Notes: generated by a model from the sequence alone, not told the origin. Shown: positions 38,447 to 51,409, counted from the stretch's first letter. The stretch: 64,000 bases of DNA from Coniferiporia sulphurascens (GCA_002794785.1 NBBA01000002.1:2294001-2358000); one strand, 5' to 3'. A program made the numbers and translations.

Positions 38447-40395
38447 TTACAGTCCGGCGACCTGGCTGAGCAGGCTCACAAGGATATCCTGTGTGTTTAT
38501 CATCAGCCCCCGCCCATACTCGCTACAAACACGATGCTAACCTTATCCTCTGCAGAATCAGAGAACATGCACCATGCACCCTCGCCATCAGTGAACTCTA
38601 CCGCAAACGAGTGCAGGATGGCTCCCAGCTCGTCATAACCCTCGTGTGGTTCCTTAATCGCTGCCACGCGCCCACCGGCCAGTGACATGATGTCCAGAGG
38701 CGATGCCCGGTCCTGTGAATTATGTTAAACAACGCCAGTTATAGGAGATAAGAAGCTCACCTGGGAATCACGATAAAACGTAAGTCTGTTTCTAGTCAAC
38801 TCAAAGAATCGCCTTTTCCAGCTGATCGACATGCTTGTCTGCACCGTAACTGCGCCGGTGAGCAACATTGGATCTGCTTCTGAGTGTGCCACATGCTTAA
38901 ACTTCTCCTGAATTTCCCTCATGCGCAGTCTCCTCCTCAGGTCGGCCTGTCGACGCTCCTCTTCCCGCTTCCTCGCTGCTTCTGCCACGCGTCTCTCGAT
39001 CTCTTGCCTTTCCTCTTCAAATCGCCTAGTCTGCTCTAGCCTCCGCTCTTTTTCCTGCTGTTTCCGCAGTTCCATCTGACGCAACCTGCGATCCTCTTCA
39101 AGCCTATCCTCCCTTTCCTTTCTCGCCCTTTCCAACAGTGCCCGTCGCTTCTCCTCTTCTAGTTTTGCTAGTCGACGATCTTCTTCCTCCTGTGCCTGTA
39201 TCAATGATTCCTCCTTTTGCCGCTTCAGGCGCGCCTGGCGCTCCGCCTCTTCCTGTTGCGCCGCCTGCTCCTCTTCCATCCGCTGCTTCTGTGCCTCAAG
39301 TCGCAATCTCGTCTTCTCCGCTGGACTGACCACACGCGGAGGGCCGCGTTGATGTGCGAATTCCGTATAACTTCTTCGTGCACCCGACTTCGTGGTGATT
39401 TCACCCTCGTCGGACATATAGCCAGCCGTATGCGGTCGCGAGTGCCCGTACGCCGGACTCATCGACGCGCTCCTAATGAAGACAGTGGCTGAGTTTTTCT
39501 GCAGTGGATCTTTGGGTGGCGTAGGCGGAGGCTTGTCCTCATCGGTATCTGACGAAATGCGCGACCTGTGTATCAGGTTTCCGGCTGTCGCCAATACATC
39601 CAAATCGCGGGCTTGACTTTCCGACGCAACGCCTCTCACCCTCATCCCTTGAGGGATACCATTCGAGCGCGTATCAAGTCCTACCCTGGGAGAGCTGCGC
39701 GTGACTGTGCGGTCATCACTTGATGCCAGACGAGGGATGAGGGATGGGCTGAGATGTAGGCGTTCGCGAAGAACGTTAATGTTGATACTGTCTAGATTGG
39801 CGACGTTCATAGAGACATTGGCAGCCTGCGGATAGTTAAACAGGAGAGTCAGAAGAACGACTTTTAGTATCTCCCATTGGACATACTTTGAACAAGGAAC
39901 CGACGGCCCTCGAATGGACAAGGGCCCTAGCTACACAGCAGCGCGTTAATATTCCTTTGATTGTTCATCCAGTTGCGTATGATGGGAAGACGATACTCAC
40001 CTCTCTTTACACCGGACACGCTAGTTGGGACGAATGTCAGCAGTGCAAAGTGATTTCTTTCCCCGTCGCGCTCGCGGCAGAACCCAAAATACACGTCTTC
40101 CGGGACGCGTGAGAGGTCTTGGCACATGTCGTCGAAATCGCCTAAGCCACTGTTCAAGAGCGAGAGCCTGTCGCGCGTCTGGTGCAAGAGTTAAGGACAC
40201 GCATAATAACTGAGTGTCAAGAAAGCGCACCGTCCCATAGCTAAGCAGCATCCTTCAAAACAAAAGAACGCGTTCGTGTCAACAACGTGCTTTCTGAGTA
40301 GTTATGCTGCGGAATACTTACCAGTCCTTGCTCTTATACTTGATGATATCATCATATGCACTTGTGATACTGGGATCTGTGAGGTCCACTGACAT
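38447..40395 (-). CDS. ADF-H domain / coiled coil / PH domain protein
   Basis: Start ATG at 40393-40395 (MSVDLTDPSITSAYDDI). Small exons build an ADF-homology domain: MLLSYGT, LNSGLGDFDDMCQDLSRV, VYFGFCRERDGERNHFALLT, FVPTSVSGVKR and ARALVHSRAVGSLFK. The last piece is the long actin-binding helix typical of ADF-H proteins. A disordered linker with PPPTPPKDP follows, then about 150 residues of highly charged coiled coil (RLKRQKEESLIQAQEEEDRR and similar). The C-terminal PH domain reads TGAVTVQTSMSISWKRRFFE, LTRNRLTFYRDSQ and HSFAVEFTDGEGAWCMFSDS, ending SLLSQVAGL, stop TAA at 38447-38449. This is likely an actin-binding adaptor at the cell cortex (inference). It resembles coactosin or Abp1 at the N-terminus but has no SH3. 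About 570 residues. Confidence 0.85.
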
Positions 40396-40651
40396 TGTGA
40401 AAGAGACTATGTCCGATGTACATACAAGAGAAAGAGAGAAATGCAAAGCCAAGAATTGTTGTTGATGGTTGGCGACCGCCAGTCGGGCCTGTGCAGATTC
40501 GCTGTGGCCGATCACGAGACTTGTTCGCCAGATGTGGATCATGATCGTCGCAATCTTCCCAGACAAGATACGTTATTATGCAATTGCATAAGGGTTCAGG
40601 GACAGATGCAGTCAATTCGTATTACTATAGTTCACTATATATTACATAGTA

Positions 40652-42241
40652 TCAGGCCTGCTGTGAAGCCTTCCTTCCATCCTCCTCAAGAGCTTCTGGC
40701 CCATCGGTCGTCTCATTGAACTGATAAATGGGAAAGTCGAGCAGTACAGTGCGTTTGATGACCGTTGGCAGTGGCCTGTAAAGTGCAGGCGGCAACGGGA
40801 CGAAAACGCTGGTAGAACGAAGATATTCCTTGTACTTCGTCCATGCACCTCTGTGCTCATCTTTGGCGTCGACGCTATTGGTCAACAAATAGTACTTTTT
40901 TGCCGTGGGCTTCTCCGCAGTGGGCGCTCCAGATGCAAACATCAGTAAACTGTTGAATGTTTAATTGTTCACTCAAAATGGGGGAGAAATGAAGACTCAC
41001 AATGTGGTGAAGACGGGCGACATTATGGCCCCGTACTGAGCACTCCTTGCAGAAGATGACAGACTGCCGTCGGCCGTGGGAGACAGGCACAGTATCCAAA
41101 TGCCCCACCAGCACATCATCCTATTTGAAGCAAAGGTTTGGAATCGCACGAATGGAAACACTGATCTGGGAAAAAAACTCACTCTCCGAAATAGGGAGGG
41201 TGACGGGACCATTTCCACAAGCCGAACTGCGCAGATGTTAACCCTATGCCCGAAAGAAGTATGGTTTACTCACAGATGGTGGCGTATCCTTCGGTGGTTT
41301 AGAAGATTTAAAGCGGAACTGAAAAACAGAATAAGAAACCACTTTTATTAAATGTGAGTGTTTGCTGGCATACTTTTTGAATATCCGCAAGACTCTCAAT
41401 TGTCCAGCCCAAAGCCCACAGTACGATTCCGGCAATGTCTCTTGAAGTACCGAACGAAGGATTTGAGCCGCCAAGACGCGGATCGGAGACGGCGGGTGAG
41501 TTAAGAATTGTTAGTGGCAAGGATACCGTCCAGACCTGCACTAATTTTAACCTGTTCTTTCATATGGATCCAACTAACTACCAGACGTACCCAGACGATC
41601 TGCCCAATCCAAAACCCTTTAAACAGATGTTAAATACGCTATTCTCGCACAAAATCGGATTCTAGCACCGACCCATGAACTTGAAGAGATGGGAGCGAAT
41701 TTCATCAAAGCGGGAATCACTACCAGTTTTCAAAACGCGGAAAAGGAGGAACCCTATATATGGAAATTTTAGTAGTCTCGACGAAAAATAGAAGAAGCCC
41801 CACGAAACGCGCTCACCTGCAAGACGAGCGGCCCAGACCATCACCAGGACACTGGCAATAATGTTACGCGCATAAAAAGTATTGCCAATAAGCAGCGTCA
41901 AGAGGGCTTAATTTATGGAAAGAATGAAGATGTAATCTAGGCAATTTGAAATACGCATCGTGAAAGACCGTACCTAGGATAAAGAAATTCGATCCTGAGA
42001 CGAAAACAAGATCTGGAATCAGCATCAATTCCATCCAATCAATCCTGAACACGAACCTCCAGTAAAATCTGTAATTTTGTCAAACTAACGTCGTGCGGTC
42101 TTAAGCACTCGAACTCTCGTGAGAAAGATAGTGGCCCACCTGGAAAGTCCATGCAATAAAGAATCCCAAAGCTTGGTAACCGATGGTTACCAAGATGGTT
42201 ATTGCTAGATAGTATTTGTCCAGGGCATGAACAGGAGCCAT
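40652..42241 (-). CDS. DUF1295 multi-pass membrane oxidoreductase-like protein
   Basis: Belongs to the DUF1295 family, related to steroid 5-alpha-reductase and isoprenylcysteine methyltransferase folds. Start ATG at 42239-42241 (MAPVHALDKYYLAITILVTI). Very small exons follow: FDKITDFTGG, SNFFILA, LLTLLIGNTFYARNIIASVL, VMVWAARLAG, FLLFRVLKTGSDSRFDEIRS. The chain goes on to WIGQ..VWTVSLPLTILNS, SRDIAGIVLWALGWTIESLA and GLWKWSRHPPYFGE, the family signature before the last helices. Then come MMCWWGIWILCLSPTADGS and a Lys-rich segment to the stop TGA at 40652-40654. At least five hydrophobic segments are visible. About eight introns, and exons as short as 21-28 bases near 41960-42090. Substrate unknown; reduction of a lipid or sterol is inferred from the fold. 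Confidence 0.85.
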
Positions 42242-42408
42242 ATCGGCGTCGGCGAGCTCTGGGATTAGATGGTGGTTGAAGGATGGGTGCGAGACAGGCG
42301 GTGCACATAGGCATAGCGCCCGGTAAGTTCACGACGTCGACGACGCTAGTGACGGTAGTCTCATGCGGCTGGCATTGAGATCGACGCCCACGATCGAAGC
42401 GAAACACA

Positions 42409-42417
42409 GTCACGTGA
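42409..42417. promoter_or_regulatory. E-box GTCACGTGA
   Basis: Fits the Cbf1-type RTCACRTG consensus on the plus strand, about 170 bases upstream of the DUF1295 start. The stretch 42242-42528 otherwise shows no gene. Confidence 0.35.
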
Positions 42418-42528
42418 TACTCTTAAGGCACACAAACCGACAGAGAATCAGATAAAACGAGAACGATTCGATGGATGTGCTACCTAGAATTACATTGCTT
42501 CCATTGTGATACGATTGATTACTTGAAT

Positions 42529-45500
42529 TTAATCGGGTAGAGGCGTTTCAAATGATGTCCCCCAATTCACGTACGCCGTTAGGCGAGGGATATCTTGCAC
42601 ACGCGGGTATCTTCTGATCATCATGAACACATGCCGGCATAGATCACTATAAGAGTCACGGCCTTCAGAAGAGGAAAGACTCTGCAAGACATGTAAGTTA
42701 CGAAGCGCTGATATAGTTAAGTAGATATACATACTTTCCATATGTCTTGCATCGCCGACAGCATTAAGACCAGACATTCTACAAAAGACTGGTTCGTAAA
42801 CGTCAATTCTTTAATACCTCCCATCAAAGCTCTCTCGAGACTCGAATTGAGATTAGATATCATGCCTAGTAGAGGATTCATAGAAGTCCTCAAAATGGAT
42901 GGACCGCTCATGCTGACCTTCAAGAATTTCAAACCGTTTCTCCGTAAATTGCGTACGAGATAAATGAAAATCCTCCATCTCCGATTCCCTCCACACTGGG
43001 ATCGCACGAAGCATCGTATGCCGAAGTCCATCAATAGAGAATAGCAGGGATATGTATTCATTCTCTATCGTAATCCGAAAGGCCACGAGGGATTCAAGGA
43101 GGACACCAAGGAAGGCATTCTCGCGATCCTGTTGAAGTAATCTGTTAAGCGGCCACACACACATTCGTTAAACAAACGCTACCTTGTATGCGGTAGGGTC
43201 ACAGTGTAAAAGGCGATACATGAAGCGGAGAGCGACACGCCGACGGAAAAAAGAGTCACTAATGCCACCCCATGACTGGGGACCGACATTCAAATAATGG
43301 TCCCAGTTCTGCGAGAGGTTAGAGCTCAACTTCCCCTCCTGGAAGATGTATAGCTTACTCGTTTCCCGTTTCTTACGACAATGGCAGCACAACCGACCCA
43401 ACAATCGATCCAATCGTCTGCATTCTTCCAGTACTCTTCCAGCCTTTCTTCCTGGGAAAGGGAAGCTGTAGGGTCATTGAAATATTGCAAAACAAGCCGG
43501 AGTATGGCAGGTACTATGTCTACATTCATGATCTGGTTGTGTCAGGTTCAGTAACTTTTCCCCGCGAAAGTCGCAATGAATCGCAATGTACCTCAGCAAC
43601 CGCATCGTCCTTCTCTTTGTTGGCGTCGTTAGTCGCGATCCCATCGCCCAAATCCAGAGCAGCGAGGATGTCGTCATCGAAACCGAATTCGTCGTACAAT
43701 TCTTGGCTTTCTGTGCCATCAAGGGGAGAAAGTGCAGGACGACGCGGCGGGGGTATAACCCTTAAACGAATGTTCAAAAATGACCGAACAAGTAGCATGA
43801 TCTCGAAACGAGTAGTGGCTACATTAGTTAGCTCCTTCAATGAGAAGATTCTTTTGACCCAGGCTAGAAAAGGGGGCAAGTGAGACCAAACACTAATTCA
43901 CGTCTGAAACACTACTCACGTCCACTTAGCAGTCCCACGTCTGGATACCGTAAACTGGCGTCTAACTCTTCATTTTTCATGTGCGGAGTTTCAAGGACTT
44001 TCCGCACACTGCCAAGGAGGAGTTGGACAGCTAATACCGTTCTGTTTTTATCTTGTCCGGTCCTTCTAGTTTGTTGTGGGGCCGAGTGCTTGGACATGAG
44101 TTCGGTGCCAGCGTTAGCAGTTTGAAACTCCCGCAAAAGCGTGTCAGTTATCTCCCCCAACCATTTGAGCGGCTCCGTAAGAGGAAGTGACAGGTGCTGC
44201 ACGAGGGTGGATGTGTACATCAGCGCTCTGACACACACCCGTCTACTTCGTCCATCCGCTTCGGCAAAATTTATATAGCGACGTGCCCGATCAAGGCGTT
44301 CTCGGATGTTTGATTCACTGGGGTCTACATATATCGCCACGATGATGGAGCTATAGCGGTTATATAGCATCGAAAGCTCTTCGCCGATAGGGGGCTGAGT
44401 TTCCGAGAAGGGAACCCCGCTGAGGGGCACGGTTAACGAAAGCAGTTTTGTAAGCCTCGACTGAGCGCGCTGAGCAGACTCCTGAGCGTCCCCGTCTGCC
44501 CGAGCGGCAAGTACCACGAGTTTGAGAAAGAGGCTAAATGCGGAGTCAGATCCACGGATCGTATTCAAAAGCCCCAAGTCAGCGTGCCGCAGGAATGCCG
44601 GGAAGTCCGATTCTTCTCCGATTAGATTGGCAAACATCCTACTTTTGAAAATGACAACCAGCTTCTTGAACATGACATACGCGTCGCGCAAAGCCCATCG
44701 CCATCTTGTGCTGAGAAGATAGCAACGAGCGACGACTATCCGAACATATTTGTCGCGCTTCTTGAGGCTCTCATATGGCCGATTTCTGTCCTTATCTTGC
44801 TCGTGAGTCAGTCGAATGGAATCAAGCACCATAGCCACAAAATCCCAGTTCGCCGAAACACGTACGACGGCTGTGGAGTTTCCATGCACAGAGAACTGAG
44901 ACAGAGCACTAAGACTAAATAGGAGCCTCCAGAGCTGTTCGCTAATCTCCACATCGGAGATAGGCTGGGGTTTGCCTTTCTGAGCTTCAAGGATGAACGA
45001 CCAAATTGTGTCCTGATGGTCACTGCCAGGCTCCGCCAGGGCCTTCGTGCTGGAAATACAGGGAAGTAAGTGAATAAGACATATCCATAGTTCTGCGGCA
45101 CGCAGCATAGGTGAATATTCATCCATCTCTCCCTTTGCTATGGGTTCAAGAGTCCTTTTCAGTCCGTAGTTAGTCAGTATCTGCACAAGGAACAAGATGG
45201 ATTCCTTCCAGTGCACAGTGTCTGCCTCTAGACCAAACCGACCTGCTGAAATAGAGACGCGTGTGGTTAGCTCTATGCTGAACCACAATGCACAAAAAAG
45301 TCTTGGCCCCAAATCCTCCATCCGCACTTGTGGATGGTCTATATACGACCGAGCCTTCTCTATGAGCTGACGGGAGCAGTACAGTGCAGACGTCTGAACT
45401 TTGGACCTGCCCTCCTCGTCTGCTTGTGAATATACCCACACAGCAAAGCGACACACCGAATACATTAGAAGCTCGTATCGTCTTGCATCATCTTCGCCCA

Positions 45501-48500
45501 CGGAATGCGCAAACTCCTCGTCCAGCCATTCGCAGAGAAGATTGCATGTCACCTCTAGCGAATCAGAGAAACATGAAGGTGACATGTCCGCATTCAAGTC
45601 GACGAGCCCGAAGCCCGTATATTGTAAGGGACGGCCGAAGTCTGTGCTTCCGGAAACAAATGCGAGGAGGTCGTGCAGAAGCTGCTTGCCCAGGTATGTA
45701 GACTGCCCGAACGCCAGACCCAGGGGAAACGGGGTGATGTCCATATCGACACTGCAAAAAGCGAATCTTGCATTTTCATTCCCACCATCCCGCCATGTAT
45801 TCGTTGTACCGGGTGGGGCCGGTCTTGCAACGTCATAAGAGTCCACCGTGTGGTTGGAGTCATCTGCTTCAAAGCGGGGGAAATCATGTAAAGGGGTCTG
45901 CCTCAAGACGGGCTGCTCTCTTTCCGAATCAGAATTAGACTCATAAGACCTGAGCTTCGCTCCAGGCCCTGGCTTTGGCAGTGCCCGCTTGCTATGCGGA
46001 GCCTTCGACTTGGCAGAACGCAGGGGAGCGAGGGCTTCTAAGAAGCCATCATCCGCCATATCGATCTGAATTTGCATGTATCCTTTTCTTCGTCCATTCG
46101 TGACGGTCTTCCCGTGGCCGGGGACTGTAAATAGAGTCCCGCGCAATGCTGCTTCGCGTTTCTGCTTTTTTGACAGCTTCTTGGGTTGCTCGTAGGACTC
46201 CAGCTGAATCACACCATCCTTAAGCTCGGGCAGACTGGGAGTTAGGTCATTTTCCGTAAGGTCAACGACGTCATCCGAAGGTCGTCGATTATCAGTAGCG
46301 GTCACTGGAGAGAATGGCAACCGCATTTGTCTAACATTTCTAACGTTACCGTGCTGCGTCCAGTGCTGCAAATTTGGATGCGATCGAGGGATGACAACAT
46401 CGAGGGCCGAATTTTTGGGTCGGCCCAAGTCACCATTGTCGGCCCTTCTCGCAGGATGTGTCGCGGTAGAACGTGGTTTATGATTTCGTTTTGATTTAGA
46501 GGACTTATTCCCTGTGCGAGCTCGAGTCAACATCCTGTCGATCAGGTCCTCTCTCTGCCCGTAAGACCCGCTGTTTTGATAGTATCTTGAGAAATCGTGG
46601 TCAAAGTATCCTGATTGCTCGCCGAGCACTTCCACATCCTCTAGATCGTCCGAATCAGAGCTGCTGGAAGAGTCTGCTAATAATTTCCTGGAATCCGGTC
46701 CCCTATCCGCCGAATGACGATCGTTCGTTGTTTCCTCGATTTCTGAGTCGGAGCTTTCCGAATCCCCTAGAATCCGACGATCATCGGACTGGATACCCAA
46801 TCGCCTCTTTATCCTGGAGCGACCGGGTGCTAACATTAATGTGCGCTCATCCTCACCAGCACTACTATGTGGGGGGATTGAGCTTGAGCGAGCGCGAGAA
46901 GTCTCCTTAGAAGTAGTCTTATGTGCTTGAGTGCCTAGGATTCTAGATAACATGACTCTGGGCATCATATGATTTAAGATCTTCCACTCTTTACTTCTGA
47001 GGTTGAGTTCTTCGCCAGACAACGTCTGACCATCGCTTTCCCCGTCTTCGGGCTCTGATTGTGATGAACGCGGTGGACTGGTTCGTTTGGTAAGGCGGCG
47101 GAGAGATACAGGGGAGTGATTGAACATGTCGTCCGTAGTCGCGGGGTCATAGACCATACCAGTGTCGTCGTTGAAATCGTTTCGGAAATCCTGGTCGACT
47201 ACGTTGTCAGAAGCATCATCCAATCGACCATCCGCCTGCGATTCCGAATGACCATGTTTATCCACGGGACCTACTAAAGGATTCCGTGCTCGCACTAGAG
47301 CACGAGCAGGGGAGCGAAGATCAGGTCTTGTAGGCTCGTCTTCAATCCCATCCGCGCCGCTTCCCGCACCGTGATTTACTGACGACCGATGATTAACCTG
47401 GTTATGTTTTAGCTGACATCAATACGACCAGGTATGAAAAGGCACACCACCTTCCGTCTGATGTAAGTGATCCTAGACGAAACACTCGGCTTATCAATGG
47501 ATTCACTGACGCGCAAGGAGCCCTTTTCTGTTCGCGCGCGAGATTCAAGTAAGGGGAATCTGTGGATTTTCTTGCTTCTGGTTCTGCCGTTTTCAAGAGT
47601 GTTTAAAGATGTAGGAGATGGTGCTTTTCCTGGTCTAAGAGATGGCAAGGGAGGTAATTCATCATCGCTCAACTCGAACGCCTTTGGAAGCCATTTAGGC
47701 AGCCCGTCGCCTCCGTCGTGCATATCATCCGATGTATTATGAGATTTGCGGCTACCCCTCCTCTTATGCATCTGCGTCTGGCTTTCCTCATCGTGCTCTT
47801 CAGGAGCGATGAATTCAGTTTCTCCCTGCGTATCGTGGTTGTATCGTGCATGCTGTCTCGGCGGACTAACGACTTTGACAATCGCGTCCGGGTTGTGCCG
47901 CATCTGTAATTTGTACAGACGCTTATCGTATGCATATGGGTTGAGCTGTCGAGGCTGGCGATTGCGTAATGAGTATCTGCGGGGACTACCATCTTCTTGC
48001 ATATCTGAGATGCCCAAGTCATCATTATCGGGAGGATGGCTCTCCTCTCCACCATGAGACTGAGCCTGAATTGGAGGTATGCGCACTGGAGAAAGAGAGC
48101 TTGCACGATGGGGAGTGTGAGAAAGGGTGCTTGAAGCACGGACAGGTGAAGAAGGAGGAAGACTAGAATGACGAGGCAGACGAGGGGATGGAGCCAGAGA
48201 AGAGAGGGGAGATGAACGATTACCAGCATTTTGGCTACTAAATGCGCCGGGAGAAGAGAACAATGAAAATGGATCATGGTCTGGGCCATGAGGGCCGAAT
48301 GTATCTGGCGATGCTGAAGTTCTGCGACGTGCAGAAGGGGGATTCGAATTACGTTCTTCCAATAGATGAGCTGACGGGATCGTTCTGAGCGGAGATGGAC
48401 TCTGAGAACCTCGGCGCACAAGTTTCCCATCTTTTGGCGGATTCCGAGTGGGCCTTATCAAAGGCTGAGAGATTACATCCAGCTCATCCTGTGAATCGTA

Positions 48501-49013
48501 TTCAGCGACGCCAGGAAGGACGTCCTCCAGTGTGACAGGTTCATTAGGCTCCTCTTGCCGGATTTCTTGGAAATACGATTCTGGGTCATCTTCCCATGTA
48601 TCCCCTTTATCAGATAGTCCAAATTTTTGGGAAACAGCGAGAAATCTGCTCTCTTCCGGAGAGATGGCCGTCGAAGTCGGCGGACCCACTGACAGGGCGA
48701 TGGGCGTCGAAGAACCGGTTACTTCGCTTCCTGAATTGAATGCTTCAAAGGGCGGAAGGGATACTTCGGACATGGCATCGTGACTATAGGCAGCATGGTG
48801 AAGCTAGGTTTATGCAAAAGTATGCGTCAGAAGGAAGTGAGGACGAGCCCGGGCTGTACGTACCTTCCTGCGCTTCCTGGGGGTCTCTAAGTTTGCAGCA
48901 GATGACGGGCTCGAAACGCGCGCAGTCGGCGTGGAGAATCGCACGCCGCGCACTGCTCTTAACACTTCAAGCTCCTCTGAGTCTGAGGCTTCGACAAATT
49001 CCTCTTCATCCAT
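42529..49013 (-). CDS. MMS22: Mms22/Mus7 replication-fork repair protein
   Basis: Mms22 (Mus7) works with the Rtt101-Mms1 cullin ligase (fungi) or Tonsoku-like (animals) to protect stalled replication forks. The first exon (ATG at 49011-49013) gives MDEEEFVEASDSEELEVLRA and is spliced via RKRRK|LHHAAYSHDAMSEV to a disordered region rich in SP sites. SLRNRQPRQLNPYAYDKRLY is the hallmark Mms22 N-terminal motif (peptide around 47930-47980). After RRK|VNHRSSVNH comes the 1,100-residue main exon. It holds acidic tracts, SGYFDHDFSRYYQNSGSYGQ and ALRGTLFTVPGHGKT, then a helical core with FCSVDMDITPFPLGLAFG. Small C-terminal exons give NADDWIDCWVGCAAIVVRN, SWGGISDSFFRRRVALRFMY and FMMIRRYPRVQDIPRLTAYV, stop TAG at 42529-42531. 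Roughly 1,950 residues; no frame breaks seen. Confidence 0.9.
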
Positions 49014-49221
49014 CCAAAGGAAGCGGGACAGAGAGGTAGTCTGTCGGTGAAGACCGTCAGTTCGGGCGATGAGCTCGGCGGTCACGGTTGCAAGCGCGTC
49101 GAGGTCGCGTAGCCGAAAGTCACGTTACTTTTTCTATTTTTAGCTCAACCGTGTCCCTCCAGCGCATACAGTCACTTTACTATAGAACCCCACACTTGCC
49201 TGTCAGACAGCAATCAACATC
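49014..49221. promoter_or_regulatory. Divergent promoter region, MMS22 / LYC1-like
   Basis: 208 bases between start codons. The minus frame stays open about 100 bases upstream of the MMS22 ATG but contains no further ATG, so this part is probably 5' leader. No clear TATA. Confidence 0.5.
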
Positions 49222-50542
49222 ATGTCTTCTCAACTTTTCATGTCCCTCACACTTTTTGCTGCTACAAGAGAACAGACTCTAGAAAGTCGGAAACGAACTT
49301 ACCCGCAGTGGGGACGCGGACTCACCCTAGAGCAATACCTTACTAGAGAAGCCCAGTTGGATGTAGCCGAGCACGCCGTCAACGGCAAATTTACCACATG
49401 GTCTGAGTCGTTGAAATAGTCATAGTCATGTATCTCGAACTAACAGCTGGGTACACCATTTTCAGGGTTTTAGCTCCCCGGGATGATCCTACGACTCTCG
49501 ACTTTAAATGCTCGTGCGAGACGTGCGTTTTATCCCTCCCAACAAAAAATACAAGTTCTAAATGACCCAAACCTAACCTTAACATTACCGCTACAGATAC
49601 CGACGCAAAGGCCTTGTACGGCACCCTGGTTCGGCTTCTCCTGAAGAAGTCATCGGCTATGGGATTGCCTCCGTCTTCACTCCTCCGCAGAATCGTAGAA
49701 AGGGTTACGCTCGGGTCATGATGAGTCTCCTGCATTGGGTTATCGCACCTCGTGAACTCCTTCCCCCCTTTCCGGAGCAGTGGGGTGCGCCACCACCGGA
49801 ACACGCCGGCTGCGGAAATGCCAAGTTTTCTGTGCTGTACAGCGATATTGGACCTGATTTCTACAAATTAGCGAGTCCAAGTGAAGAGAGCGAGGGTTGG
49901 GTCGTACGCGACCCCGTATCAACGATCTGGGATGTGCCTAAGGACACTTCAGACGTAAACCCAACGGGAAGCGAAACGCTCGTGGAATGGCTCACCGAAG
50001 ATATGTGCAAGAAAGTATGGAACCAAGATGCCGAGTTGATAAGGACCGGTCCCGGCTTCGAGCACATGAGTACGACACCGCGTACCACATTCACCTTTCT
50101 TCCCAATGCGGGCGTAGGCGCGTTCCTTGTACGACGGACAATATTCTTCATCCCGGGTCAGACGTACAAGCTCCCAACAAAGTGGGGTGTTGCACTCCAC
50201 AACGAGCACGATGGCCGTGATACTACATTCGCGACGTGGACACTCGATGTCCGCCCACCACCGCCGACACTTATTGTGACACGCCTCCGCGCTTCAGAAG
50301 AAACGTTCCCGCGTTTAGTGTCTTGCTTGCTCTTAGCGGCGCGTGAAAGCGGCATGGAACGCGTTGAAGTTTGGAATCTGCCAAAAGAACTTCAGAAGAC
50401 AGCTTCCGGTCTAGGAGCGAAGACGGATGCTAGGGACGAGCATCTCAACGCCTTCAAGTGGTATGGACCTGAGAAAAACGATAATTTGGAGTGGCTTTTC
50501 AATGAGAAGTGGGCAAAATTACCTACTGTATATATTTACTAG
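49222..50542 (+). CDS. LYC1-type lysine N-acetyltransferase (GNAT fold)
   Basis: Related to Yarrowia LYC1, which N6-acetylates free lysine as the first step of lysine catabolism. Start ATG 49222 (MSSQLFMSLTLFAATREQTL). Then ESRKRTYPQWGRGLTLEQYL, intron to WVLAPRDDPTTLDFKCSCET, intron to YRRKGLVRHP. The acetyl-CoA pocket is EEVIGYGIASVFTPPQNRRK followed by GYARVMMSLL, with the RRKGYA turn of GNAT motif A. The large C-terminal domain includes KFSVLYSDIGPDFYKLA, FTFLPNAGVGAFLVRRTIFF, TKWGVALHNEHDGRDTTFAT and YGPEKNDNLEWLFNEKWAKL. It ends at the TAG at 50540-50542. Two introns, about 400 residues, frame clean. Family members share this LYC1 C-terminal domain. Actual substrate unproven. Confidence 0.87.
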
Positions 50543-51409
50543 CATGCTCATTTATCATCGACAGATTTTGCTGGTGTTAGGACGCCGAAATACGAGTAAC
50601 AAAGGAACATAATATATTCAACTATGTAGATTGAAAGGATTAGTAAATTGGAAGGATTAGTAAGAAACAAGGACAACGTACAAAATGGAATATTGCTAGA
50701 TAATGTACTTGGGATGCCGAAGAGGCCCTATTGCGAAGTACCTACAAGCTTCTTTCCTCAGGGTAAACCATGTCGCCAGGTAATTCATACAGCCTTGGCC
50801 AAAAAAGATAGTGATACACAAGACGAGATGTTAACGAACACACCTTGCTATGGGGTGTTCAGCCTCACCCCTCTCCTCCTGGAAGTGTTAAAAAAATCAA
50901 AAGCGTGGGTTAAGGCGTCGGTGTATCACTTTTAATGGCCGAGCTAGGTGCACCTGAAGTGAGCAGTACTATTGCATCCAAGACTCCCTCGGTAAACCGA
51001 TAAATGATAAGACGAGTATATCTCCCAGAGCAATGAGGGTTAGCTTGAACGGATTTGCGACTTTCACGAGCATAGCAGTACGCATAGGTTATCCAGACTC
51101 TCCGAGGATTCCAGATATGCAAAGACCTCAGGTGGCAGAATTGGCTGTTCCTCTTGAGATGGCTGAATCAGCCCATTTCCTTCTCACTTTCATAGACAGC
51201 TTCGCGATTAAACGCCAGATATTGCCGCAATCCTTAAGCTCCCACTTCCTTGCTGTCTACTTTCCTAACTGGAGTTCCCGCTTCTTCATGTAAACAGGAT
51301 GTGCATAGACTTTCGGGTCAGAGTAGCGCGTTATTCAAACCATTAATCATACAGCAACGGACACATAATCTATAATGATGAGTGAAGCGAACAGAAATTA
51401 GTGCTCTTT
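50543..51409. other. Convergent intergenic region, LYC1-like / GRX5
   Basis: 867 bases between two stop codons. The open frame at 50648-50935 (plus) and the frames near 51033-51293 have no recognisable motifs and no splice partners that I can support. GGATTAGTAA is repeated near 50637-50663. Nothing else found; long 3' UTRs or a noncoding transcript are possible. Confidence 0.4.

Noticed and set aside
48773..48773. ATG at 48771-48773 as the MMS22 start
   Set aside because: The frame continues upstream through a good intron into an acidic first exon with its own ATG at 49013. Kept only as an alternative.
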